A DNA stretch of 6,757 nucleotides from Actinomycetota bacterium (GTDB taxonomy: Bacteria > Actinomycetota > Actinomycetes > Nanopelagicales > Nanopelagicaceae), in the NCBI GenBank assembly GCA_947496345.1, contig CANMCL010000049.1, positions 1 through 6,757 of the forward strand, in the 5' to 3' direction. This document shows, piece by piece, positions 1 to 5,648 of this stretch. Under the pieces are notes generated by a model. It worked only from the letters and a program-made list of their open reading frames with translations, searched no databases and was not told the origin of the DNA. Made by a program: the position numbers and the translations under genes. Positions within the stretch are counted from its first letter, which is position 1. Each line of letters opens with the position of its first letter.

Positions 1-6
1 CTGGGA

Positions 7-1071
7 TTAACCCCAAGCGTTTGCTAGACCGTATTCAGTTGTCTCTGATGGAACTCCATCTTGTGGGTCATCAGTAATCAACTTAACGCCGGTGTTGAAG
101 AAGTCAAGACCTTCTGAAGTTGTTGGCTTTACACCATTCTTCACTAGGTCGTGAATTGCTTGTACACCAAGGTCAGCCATCAACAATGGGTATTGCTGTG
201 AAGTTGCGTTGATGCAACCTGACTTAACAGCACCGATACCAGCGCCGCCACCGTCAACAGAAACCATTACATCGAGCTTTACGCCAGCAGCAGCTGCTGC
301 AGCACAAGCACCGATTGCTGTTGGCTCGTTGATTGTGTAAACAACGTTGATGTTCTTGTTCTTAGCAAGAAGTTGTTCTAGACCTGTACGGCCGCCGTCT
401 TCGTTAGCACCTGTTGCTACGTTTCCAACGATCTCGTAATCTCCGCCTGAGTACTTGCCCTTCTTGTCTTCGTCACCCATCTTGTTTGGATCCTTAACGT
501 CAATTCCCATACCTGCAAGGAATCCGTTATCGCGCATGTAGTCAACAGACACAATGCGGTCATCGAAGATGTCGAGAAGTGCAATTGTTGCCTTCTTGCC
601 AGCAAGCTTTGCAGCTGTCCACTGACCGATTAGAAGACCAGCTTCGCGGTTATCTGTTGCGAAAGTGATGTCTACGATGTCAGCAGGATCTGGTGCTGTG
701 TCAAGGGCAATTACATATAGACCAGCTTCGCGGGCCTTAGTGATTGCTGCGTTAACTTCTGTTGATACTGGAACGATCAAGATTCCAGCGTGCTTTGCAG
801 AAATCGCGTTTTCAATCGCTGCGATCTGTCCTGCGTAGTCTGATTCATCTACTCCAGATGTAACAGTTAGTTCTACGCCAAGTGTTTCTGCCTTCTCAGT
901 TGCACCCTTGATCATTGCTACGAAGAATGGGTTTGACTGATCTTTAGTAATTAGTGAAACAGCAACTTTATCGCTGCTGCTGTCGCTACTTGAACATGCT
1001 GATAGCACGAGCATTGACGCTGCGGCTACAGCAACAATTGCTGCAGTGCGGCGTGAGAAAAGCTTTGCCAT
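7..1071 (-). CDS. Sugar ABC transporter substrate-binding lipoprotein (FrcB/RbsB-like, Peripla_BP_4)
   Basis: A complete 354-residue protein that captures a sugar outside the membrane and delivers it to an ABC importer. Residues 1-25 are a lipoprotein signal peptide: basic start (KLFSRR), hydrophobic stretch 10-23, then the lipobox L23-S24-A25-C26, followed by a Ser/Asp-rich linker to about 34. From V36 the fold is type 1 periplasmic-binding, with SNPFF (46-50), an ALD strand end (122-124), FATDN (137-141), TINEP (246-250), SVDGG (271-275) and ATSQQYP (289-295). From memory, these blocks and the C-terminal YGLANAWG look closest to the rhizobial fructose binder FrcB, so fructose, mannose or ribose are candidate ligands. 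Start ATG is fixed by AGGAGG eight bases upstream. Lysine codons are mostly AAG, which hints at high expression. Permease and ATPase genes are not in the window and presumably follow to the left. Family certain; ligand unknown. Confidence 0.93.
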   Translation of the reverse strand: MAKLFSRRTAAIVAVAAASMLVLSACSSSDSSSDKVAVSLITKDQSNPFFVAMIKGATEKAETLGVELTVTSGVDESDYAGQIAAIENAISAKHAGILIVPVSTEVNAAITKAREAGLYVIALDTAPDPADIVDITFATDNREAGLLIGQWTAAKLAGKKATIALLDIFDDRIVSVDYMRDNGFLAGMGIDVKDPNKMGDEDKKGKYSGGDYEIVGNVATGANEDGGRTGLEQLLAKNKNINVVYTINEPTAIGACAAAAAAGVKLDVMVSVDGGGAGIGAVKSGCINATSQQYPLLMADLGVQAIHDLVKNGVKPTTSEGLDFFNTGVKLITDDPQDGVPSETTEYGLANAWG

Positions 1072-1079
1072 ATGTATTT

Positions 1080-1085
1080 CCTCCT
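1080..1085 (-). promoter_or_regulatory. Strong Shine-Dalgarno of the sugar-binding protein
   Basis: On the minus strand AGGAGG stands eight bases before the ATG at 1071. It is the only full consensus ribosome-binding site in the window. It decides the start codon and suits an abundantly made binding protein. Confidence 0.85.
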
Positions 1086-1107
1086 ATAGGTGGGTCAATC
1101 GCGACCG

Positions 1108-1136
1108 ATACTACCTAGGGTTTGGGGCTGAAAAAA
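1108..1136 (-). promoter_or_regulatory. Candidate promoter of the sugar-binding protein gene
   Basis: On the minus strand a TAGTAT hexamer (1108-1113) fits the actinobacterial -10 pattern TAnnnT. Seventeen bases further upstream is a T6 run (1131-1136), a poor -35 box. Transcription would begin near 1101 and leave a leader of about 30 bases that contains the strong ribosome-binding site. The upstream block A6-GGG-T5 (1131-1144) is a small A/T palindrome that could bend DNA or help RNA polymerase bind. The assignment rests on spacing and the -10 only. Confidence 0.38.
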
Positions 1137-1159
1137 GGGTTTTTAGGCGAATTTCAGAT

Positions 1160-1176
1160 CGTTACAGAACCGTTAC
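1160..1176. repeat. Direct repeat CGTTAC x2 with an 11-base period
   Basis: CGTTAC occurs at 1160-1165 and again at 1171-1176, exactly 11 bases apart, so both copies lie on the same face of the helix. The pair sits about 25 bases upstream of the -35 position of the candidate promoter for the sugar-binding protein, where an activator commonly binds. No regulator can be named and chance is a real alternative. Confidence 0.3.
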
Positions 1177-1575
1177 TCATCCCCGAATGAGGGCTATTTC
1201 GAAGGGAGAGAGGGTGAGAGGAAATTCAGCCAATACGGGGGATTTCTCGGCATATGACCACCAATCCATGATCTGGCTCGCTTTCTCACAATCATCGCCC
1301 CGCAGGCTCTGCATGGACTTATAGCCGGCCAATACCTTTGCAGTGATTTCTACAGTCCACGGGCGAAGTGATGCCACGAGAATTGTTTTCGTTTCTCGAT
1401 TCTCAAATGCCACCCATGAATTATCCAGAGATGTAGCAATTGTAATTTGATGTGCATGGTGTGCGAAGACGTTGCCAAGACAACTTGGATTGCAAAGACA
1501 CTCGGACTCTTGCAATTTATTGATCAGGAAAGCGTTGATAAGTTGTATGACAGATATCAAAATATCTATGGCCAA
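1177..1575 (-). CDS. Doubtful hypothetical protein (132 codons) in the intergenic gap
   Basis: An open frame of 132 codons that starts with TTG, has no ribosome-binding site, and has no ATG until codon 88. I do not recognise the product. The first 20 residues are mostly hydrophobic, residues 26-43 are rich in Cys and His, and the C-terminal half (from about SWVAFENRE to the end) reads more like ordinary protein, with a WW pair and acidic and basic residues. Codon choice differs from the neighbours, for example CGG for Arg and many GCC for Ala, where the neighbours favour GCA and CGC/CGT. If real it would be transcribed toward the sugar-binding protein gene and end about 105 bases before it, overlapping that gene's upstream repeat. 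It could be a decayed gene fragment or simply an antisense-open stretch. Confidence 0.2.
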   Translation of the reverse strand: MAIDILISVIQLINAFLINKLQESECLCNPSCLGNVFAHHAHQITIATSLDNSWVAFENRETKTILVASLRPWTVEITAKVLAGYKSMQSLRGDDCEKASQIMDWWSYAEKSPVLAEFPLTLSPFEIALIRG

Positions 1576-1587
1576 CGCGGCAAATAA
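1450..1587 (+). CDS. Possible small protein, 45 codons, CxxC-containing
   Basis: An ATG-to-TAA frame of 45 codons lies on the strand opposite the doubtful 132-codon frame. The product begins MCMVCEDVAK and continues as a mix of hydrophobic and charged residues ending YGQRGK, compatible with two amphipathic helices. The frame stays open upstream to a TGA at 1417, and that extension adds another Cys pair (C-S-N-C), so four cysteines in CxxC-like pairs would precede the helices. Codon choice (GCA, GGC, GGA, CGC) resembles the neighbouring genes better than the opposite frame does. Against it: no ribosome-binding site before the ATG, and no recognised family. It would end 53 bases before the ROK gene on the same strand. 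It is at best a candidate, possibly the tail of a broken gene. Confidence 0.2.
   Translation: MCMVCEDVAKTTWIAKTLGLLQFIDQESVDKLYDRYQNIYGQRGK
1552..1567. promoter_or_regulatory. Inverted repeat AGATAT-CAAA-ATATCT, possible operator
   Basis: Six-base perfect arms (1552-1557 and 1562-1567) flank a four-base centre, giving a 16-base dyad typical in size of repressor operators. It lies 73 bases before the ROK kinase start inside the long gap between two divergent genes. The A/T-rich arms make chance occurrence plausible, and no clear -10/-35 pair for the ROK gene was found next to it. Confidence 0.3.
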
Positions 1588-1640
1588 GCCTGTTTATCTC
1601 TGAATTTCTATTGCAGTAGTGATTGTGGGAAGATTGTCCA

Positions 1641-2408
1641 ATGGCAAACGATGAGCGCTTAACCCTCTCTGTTGATTGTGGCGGACTCTTTCTTAAGAGT
1701 TGTGTCCTTGACGAATCAGGAACGATGCATTCAAAGCCGGGTCGTATCGAAACTCCTTATCCACTTTCACCACAGCGATTTATAGATACGATGAAAGAAA
1801 TCTCTGATTCACTCCCACCGACTTATCGCGCGACTATTGGCATGCCCGGAATGATTCGCCATGGTGTAGTTATTTCAACCCCGCATTACATGACGAAGAG
1901 CGGACCACGCACACGCATAGATCCAGAACTCCAAGAACAGTGGAGCGGTTTTGATATGCAGAGTGTGCTCACTAAAAAATTAGGGATGCCAACTCGCGTA
2001 TTAAATGACGCTGAAGTTCATGGCGCAGGAATTATTTCTGGATCAGGGTATGAAGTAGTAATAACCCTGGGCACCGGACTTGGTTTTGCAATATTTTATG
2101 GTGGATCACTCTCACCACATATCGAGTTTTCACACGCGCCAGTTCGTCGCGCAACAACTTACGACACTTGGATTGGCGAACACGAACGTCGTCGTTTAGG
2201 TAATGCGTTCTGGTCGCGCCGAATTCGTGCAATGGTTGATGAGCTTCGCCCAGTATTTATGTGGGATCGCCTTTACATAGGCGGTGGAAATGCGCGTTGT
2301 ATTCGTCAGGCAGATTTAGATCGAATGGGCGATGAAATTGTTATCGTTCCAAACGCAGCTGGAGTTGCTGGCGGAGTGCGCGCCTGGACTTTAGAACAGT
2401 ATAAGTAA
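1641..2408 (+). CDS. ROK-family sugar kinase, polyphosphate/ATP glucokinase (PpgK)-like
   Basis: A complete 255-residue ROK protein, predicted to be a cytoplasmic hexokinase-type kinase. ATP-site strand VDCGG (11-15) stands where D-x-G-G-[S/T] is usual; here Leu16 replaces the Ser/Thr. GMPG (67-70) and LNDAE (121-125, catalytic Asp123) follow, then LGTGLG (143-148), EFSH (162-165, the E-x-G-H sugar motif with Ser for Gly) and IGGGNA (213-218). The ROK zinc motif CxCGxxGCxE is absent, as it is from actinobacterial polyphosphate glucokinases, which this resembles in length and in the order of blocks. The frame opens with a TTG at 1623, but ATG 1641 is preferred because GGGAAG lies eight bases before it and the fold begins at once. 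It converges on the FGGY kinase. Glucose is the family's usual substrate; the changed motif residues make that uncertain. Confidence 0.85.
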   Translation: MANDERLTLSVDCGGLFLKSCVLDESGTMHSKPGRIETPYPLSPQRFIDTMKEISDSLPPTYRATIGMPGMIRHGVVISTPHYMTKSGPRTRIDPELQEQWSGFDMQSVLTKKLGMPTRVLNDAEVHGAGIISGSGYEVVITLGTGLGFAIFYGGSLSPHIEFSHAPVRRATTYDTWIGEHERRRLGNAFWSRRIRAMVDELRPVFMWDRLYIGGGNARCIRQADLDRMGDEIVIVPNAAGVAGGVRAWTLEQYK

Positions 2409-2411
2409 TTA
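2406..2411. other. Abutting convergent stop codons
   Basis: TAATTA provides the ROK stop (TAA, 2406-2408, plus) and the FGGY kinase stop (TAA on minus, 2409-2411), with no base between them. No intrinsic terminator hairpin is visible around it, so each transcript must run into the other gene or end by another mechanism. Confidence 0.9.
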
Positions 2412-3722
2412 ATTAACCCTTAACTGAAATTTACCCGCAGCAATACCTGCAAACTCCGCTGCTCCCGTCGCTCCTGCTTCGGTCGCATCTGAAACTCGGT
2501 ACTTTCCAAATTGTTTTTCTTTTGCAAAGGCAATAATTGGATTCTTGATCCATCCACCTGCAATGACCACGTTCTGCGCTTTTCCAGTGAATTTTTCAAT
2601 GAGTGAAATCATTTCGGCCGAATCTTCAACTAGGTGCTCAACGGTTGCGCGAAAGAGGGCAGCGGGTGAAACAGCATCATCTAAATTCGTGATTGAAAGA
2701 CCGTGGTAATCATTTACTACGCGCATTGCACTTGCGGCCGGATCGATTGATAGCGCTGCTGTGCCGAGTGCAATTTTCTCTTCAAGTGAAGTAACACCAA
2801 GTAAGGAGCAGGCACGTTCTAAAGTGAGACCTGTTGGAAGTGCTCCAAGTAAGGTGTAATGATCGGCAATAACTGAGCAACTTAGACCAACATTTGCAGC
2901 AGCTAATTCGGCAATAGCCTCTCGCTTAAGCGGGGCCTTAAATGTTCGCAATAGCGCTTCGGCAGTTCCCATTGAATCAAAGAGTGAACCCTCATTGATT
3001 GCACCACTGTAATAAGCAGCAGTGAAATGGTCATGTCCAGCAATGGTGATTACCGCCCCACGCAAATTCTCTGGCGCTTGGTTATTTACAATTCCAATTG
3101 GTTCTCCTGCAACGACCAACCTTCCTAAGAAATCTTTTCCGCCGCCAACCAGGGCAATCGCTTCTTCCCAAGGTTTGCGCGCTTCCACATCAAAGAAACC
3201 GGTACGGCTAACTAGCGAGAGTTCATTAACGGGTTCTGCACCGAGACAGTATGCGACCCATTCAGGCGCAGAAAGAAAGTGCTTCGCCCTCTTTGATTCA
3301 GGATAATTTTCATTAAACCAGAGCACCTTTGAAATCGTAACAATTTCATTTAGGAGCGCTCCGGCGCGAGCACGAAATTCGAAGTCACCTAGCTCTTTGA
3401 TGATTGGTTCCGTTATTCCGCGAGGATCGTGCCAGGCTAAGCCTGGAGCCAGTGGAGTACCCGCTTCATCCATCAAAACGCCGGTTTCGCTAAACCCGGT
3501 AAACCCAATTGCAATAACTTTTCCACCAGCTAACTCCGCAGCTTTTGATGCGACAGAGATCACTGTATTAGCTAGCAGCAACATATCTATCTCGCTGCAA
3601 TTCTTTATATGTTTCCAAGGGGTTGGTTCTGCGTATTCCGATAAAACTTTTAGATCTAGATCTGTTGCAACCGCTTTAAGGCGAGATGTACCAATGTCAA
3701 CGCCAATTAGAATCTCTTGCAT
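2409..3722 (-). CDS. FGGY-family carbohydrate kinase (xylulokinase/ribulokinase-like)
   Basis: A complete 437-residue cytoplasmic kinase that would phosphorylate a sugar or polyol with ATP. The N-terminal domain opens with the phosphate loop VDIGTS (8-13), has GFTGFSE (73-79) and the WHDPR substrate-side motif (97-101), common in xylulokinase-type members. IAGHDHF (228-234) carries the putative catalytic base Asp231. DSMGT (249-253) and AGGWIKNP (388-395) form the ATP-binding side, and DATEAGATGAA (412-422) is the usual C-terminal helix start. The protein is shorter than the common 480-520 residues but no motif is missing, so it looks compact rather than truncated. It starts 3 bases after the isomerase stop and has no Shine-Dalgarno of its own, implying translational coupling. 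Substrate is unknown; pentuloses, hexuloses and tetritols are all handled by this family. Confidence 0.92.
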   Translation of the reverse strand: MQEILIGVDIGTSRLKAVATDLDLKVLSEYAEPTPWKHIKNCSEIDMLLLANTVISVASKAAELAGGKVIAIGFTGFSETGVLMDEAGTPLAPGLAWHDPRGITEPIIKELGDFEFRARAGALLNEIVTISKVLWFNENYPESKRAKHFLSAPEWVAYCLGAEPVNELSLVSRTGFFDVEARKPWEEAIALVGGGKDFLGRLVVAGEPIGIVNNQAPENLRGAVITIAGHDHFTAAYYSGAINEGSLFDSMGTAEALLRTFKAPLKREAIAELAAANVGLSCSVIADHYTLLGALPTGLTLERACSLLGVTSLEEKIALGTAALSIDPAASAMRVVNDYHGLSITNLDDAVSPAALFRATVEHLVEDSAEMISLIEKFTGKAQNVVIAGGWIKNPIIAFAKEKQFGKYRVSDATEAGATGAAEFAGIAAGKFQLRVN

Positions 3723-3725
3723 AAT

Positions 3726-4760
3726 TTATTCGGCGACTCGCGCCAACTCCGCAAGTGGTGGTCGACAGATAATCGCATTTGCTCCAGTCAAGGAATAAGC
3801 ACCAGCTGCGAATGGAATTACAACGGCATCACCCTTAGCAATCGCCATGGTTGGCGCGCTTGCGAAAGAGATTTCTCCGGAACCGTCTAAGACTAAAACA
3901 ATGGCAAAACCTGCAGGTAGATCACCGCTTCCGGGCGCTAAATGAGCACGGAAATAGCCATCAGATTTCAGAGGAAGAACTGTTCGCATGGATCCACCAG
4001 AAAAAGCGGTATGAGTGATTAGCGATTCAAATTCTGCATCGGTCAACGGATCAAGCTTTAAAGCATCAGTTATAGTTTCAAAACCGAGACCGAGGTGACC
4101 GTCCTTAATTCCATCTACAGCAAAACCTTCCCACTCTAAAAGTGCTGATAGATCAGTTGGCTCCTGCAATTCAAGAACAAAGATGCCCGCATCAATTGCA
4201 TGTGCAACACCAGCCGGAACAAGCACCGCATCGCCAACTTTTACTTCGGTGCGCCGCAAAGATGCAAGAAGTGCCGCAGAATCTTGGGCACGAACTAATT
4301 TGAGAAGATCCTCTTTATTCTGCTTAGCAGCAAAGCCCAAACCGACTCCAGAGCCAGCGGGTGCTTCTAAAATAATCCAGGCTTCAGTTTTTCCGTGATC
4401 CAAACCTAAATGTGTTTTCGCAAATGCTTTATTTGGATGATAATGAACAGGAAGCCTTTGATCAGGATCAAGTAACTTAACTAATATCTCAGTAGATAAA
4501 CCGAAATTCTTAACGTGGTCTGCGCCAAGCCAGCCATTAGGATCAGCTTTAATCGCGTCGCGTAAAAGAGTTCCATCAGCCAAATGTGAGAGACCTTGTT
4601 CGGCTTCGCCAAAGCGAGTAGTAATCGAACCTATCCATTCTTCGGGACGCATCGGCCCACCCGGACCATGTCGGAGCGCACCAATGCGATTTCCGCCGCG
4701 ATAAAAGTGATCAAATTGATTCGATGGAAGTTTGGCGGGGGTAGTTGAACTCTGTGACAT
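3726..4760 (-). CDS. manA: Class I mannose-6-phosphate isomerase-like cupin protein
   Basis: A complete 344-residue protein of the zinc-dependent phosphomannose isomerase family, which interconverts mannose 6-phosphate and fructose 6-phosphate in the cytoplasm. EEWIGS (40-45) is the family's N-terminal signature. The metal site reads H106-Y-H108 followed by GKTEAW (123-128, ligand Glu126) and PAGVAH (182-187, ligand His187). Most class I members have Gln where this one has His106 (QVHP), so the site looks like a classical HxH cupin. The C-terminal cupin half (about 250-340) is intact. Length is between the short Bacillus type and the longer enterobacterial type. First gene of a two-gene minus-strand operon with the FGGY kinase. 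No ribosome-binding site precedes the ATG; a -10-like TAGTCT six bases upstream suggests a leaderless mRNA. The true substrate may be another sugar phosphate, so the symbol is a family label. Confidence 0.88.
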   Translation of the reverse strand: MSQSSTTPAKLPSNQFDHFYRGGNRIGALRHGPGGPMRPEEWIGSITTRFGEAEQGLSHLADGTLLRDAIKADPNGWLGADHVKNFGLSTEILVKLLDPDQRLPVHYHPNKAFAKTHLGLDHGKTEAWIILEAPAGSGVGLGFAAKQNKEDLLKLVRAQDSAALLASLRRTEVKVGDAVLVPAGVAHAIDAGIFVLELQEPTDLSALLEWEGFAVDGIKDGHLGLGFETITDALKLDPLTDAEFESLITHTAFSGGSMRTVLPLKSDGYFRAHLAPGSGDLPAGFAIVLVLDGSGEISFASAPTMAIAKGDAVVIPFAAGAYSLTGANAIICRPPLAELARVAE

Positions 4761-4765
4761 GGTTC

Positions 4766-4772
4766 TAGACTA
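4766..4772. promoter_or_regulatory. Symmetric -10 element, likely divergent and leaderless promoter
   Basis: TAGACTA is symmetric about its central A and contains a TAnnnT -10 on each strand. On minus, TAGTCT (4767-4772) ends six bases before the isomerase ATG, so transcription would begin at or next to the A of the start codon; TGGTCA, 18 bases upstream (4791-4796), matches four of six -35 bases. On plus, TAGACT (4766-4771) would give a start near 4778 and a leader of about 39 bases for the aldolase; TTGAAC (4745-4750) at a short 15-base spacing is a weak -35. Confidence 0.45.
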
Positions 4773-4779
4773 CTTGTAG
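4770..4779. repeat. Inverted repeat CTAC-TT-GTAG overlapping the -10
   Basis: Four-base arms around TT overlap the divergent -10 element. A protein bound here would block both promoters. The short arms make this weak evidence for an operator. Confidence 0.25.
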
Positions 4780-4795
4780 GGTTAACAAATTGACC
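4780..4795. promoter_or_regulatory. Imperfect inverted repeat GGTTAA-CAAA-TTGACC
   Basis: Five of six arm positions pair around a CAAA centre. It has the same arm length and centre as the AGATAT dyad in the long gap (1552-1567), although the arms themselves differ. It fills most of the space between the isomerase -10 and the aldolase ribosome-binding site and covers the proposed isomerase -35, a natural repressor position. Confidence 0.3.
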
Positions 4796-4816
4796 AGTGA
4801 AAATGGAGTTACTTAA

Positions 4817-5647
4817 ATGTCTGACGTATCAATTCGTCTAAAGCGCTTATTTAATAATGGTCGCTGCTTCGATATCGCAGTAGATCACGGCTTCTTTGGC
4901 GAGGGAACATTCCTTGCAGGAATTGAAGATATGCAGGCCGCAGTTAACACGCTAATCGCAGCGGCCCCAGATGCGATTCAGTTAACCGTTGGGCAAGCAA
5001 AGTTGTTACAGAACAATCCAAATCCAAATAAACCAGCACTTGTTATGCGCACTGATGTGGCAAACGTTTATGGAAAAGTAATTCCAGATCACCTATTTAG
5101 TATTTTGCTAGAAGAACCAGTCCTGCAGGCCGTCCGACTAGATGCAGCGATCGTGGTCGTAAACCTGCTCGATTTGCCTGGTCGCCCTGAACTTCGTGAT
5201 GCCTGCATTCGAAACATCATGACCTTGAAGGCGCAGTGTGAACATTACGGAATGCCGCTAATGGTCGAACCACTTGTTATGAAGGATGCATCAACTGGCG
5301 GATACACATCAGATGGTGAACTTGAAAAAGTTGTGCCTTTGGTTCGCCAAGCAATTGAACTAGGCGCAGATGTGATTAAGGCAGATCCAACTGATATCGC
5401 AGCTGATTATCATCATGTGATTCAGACAGCCGGATCAGTTCCAGTTTTGGTTCGCGGTGGCGGACGTGTTTCCGATGAAGAGTTGTTAAATCGCACCGCA
5501 GAAGTATTGAAACAAGGCGCAGCCGGAATTGTTTATGGCCGAAACATAATTGCGCATCCAAAACCAGCAAAGATGACGCAAGCGCTTATGGCTATGTTGC
5601 ATAAGGGAACTTCTGCCGCCGATGCGCTAAAGATTGTTAACGCTTGA
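4817..5647 (+). CDS. Class I (Schiff-base) aldolase of the FbaB/LsrF/DeoC superfamily
   Basis: A complete 276-residue TIM-barrel protein predicted to cleave a phosphorylated ketose, or a related phospho-dicarbonyl, through a lysine imine in the cytoplasm. The opening GRCFDIAVDHG (15-25) matches the first barrel strand of archaeal-type fructose-bisphosphate aldolases, including the D-H-G phosphate/substrate turn. MRTD (77-80) and MVEP (149-152) follow, then GADVIKADPTD (183-193) carries the putative Schiff-base Lys188. RGGGR (213-217) and AAGIVYGRNI (235-244) are the phosphate-binding C-terminal loops, the latter close to the GRNIF motif of FbaB and LsrF. Start ATG follows GGAG by eight bases. 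It is divergent from the isomerase and is followed after 1 base by the oxidoreductase. Fructose-bisphosphate aldolase activity is possible, but the sugar-locus setting suggests a dedicated substrate. Confidence 0.88.
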   Translation: MSDVSIRLKRLFNNGRCFDIAVDHGFFGEGTFLAGIEDMQAAVNTLIAAAPDAIQLTVGQAKLLQNNPNPNKPALVMRTDVANVYGKVIPDHLFSILLEEPVLQAVRLDAAIVVVNLLDLPGRPELRDACIRNIMTLKAQCEHYGMPLMVEPLVMKDASTGGYTSDGELEKVVPLVRQAIELGADVIKADPTDIAADYHHVIQTAGSVPVLVRGGGRVSDEELLNRTAEVLKQGAAGIVYGRNIIAHPKPAKMTQALMAMLHKGTSAADALKIVNA

Positions 5648-5648
5648 A

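Larger units (their letters stand above)
1072..1640. other. 569-base gap between divergent genes
   Basis: This is the only long stretch here without a convincing gene, in a segment whose other junctions are 0, 1, 3 and 56 bases. It holds the promoter and ribosome-binding site of the sugar-binding protein, the CGTTAC direct repeat, a small CTCAT/ATGAG hairpin (1176-1191), a purine-rich tract (about 1201-1224), two weak opposed ORFs and the AGATAT dyad. I see no tRNA, no insertion-sequence ends and no terminator hairpin followed by T's. Confidence 0.6.

Noticed and set aside
1131..1144. A6-GGG-T5 as an intrinsic terminator
   Set aside because: The stem is only A-T pairs with a three-base loop, too weak to terminate, and no gene on the plus strand ends just before it.
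1201..1245. G-rich tract as a G-quadruplex
   Set aside because: Only three runs of three or more G's, at uneven spacing; it does not meet the four-run requirement.
1046..1324. 92-codon plus-strand frame overlapping the binding-protein start
   Set aside because: It begins inside the signal-peptide coding region on the opposite strand, crosses that gene's promoter, and its sequence is very rich in Arg and Ser with no recognisable pattern.
1623..1640. TTG start for the ROK kinase, adding six residues
   Set aside because: The ATG at 1641 has a GGGAAG ribosome-binding site at the right distance and the conserved fold begins just after it; the extra residues match nothing in the family.
3022..3798. 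Plus-strand frames of 94 and 133 codons opposite the FGGY kinase and isomerase
   Set aside because: They are antisense to genes with complete motifs; compositions rich in Ser, Ala and Pro are typical of shadow frames.
4790..4818. TTGACC (-35) with TTAAAT (-10) 17 bases later as the aldolase promoter
   Set aside because: The -10 would overlap the start codon, so the transcript would begin inside the gene and lose the GGAG ribosome-binding site.
2409..5647. Autoinducer-2 (Lsr) pathway, suggested by an FGGY kinase plus an LsrF-like aldolase
   Set aside because: The kinase motifs differ from LsrK as I recall it, the binding protein looks like FrcB rather than LsrB, and LsrG or LsrR-like genes are not seen.
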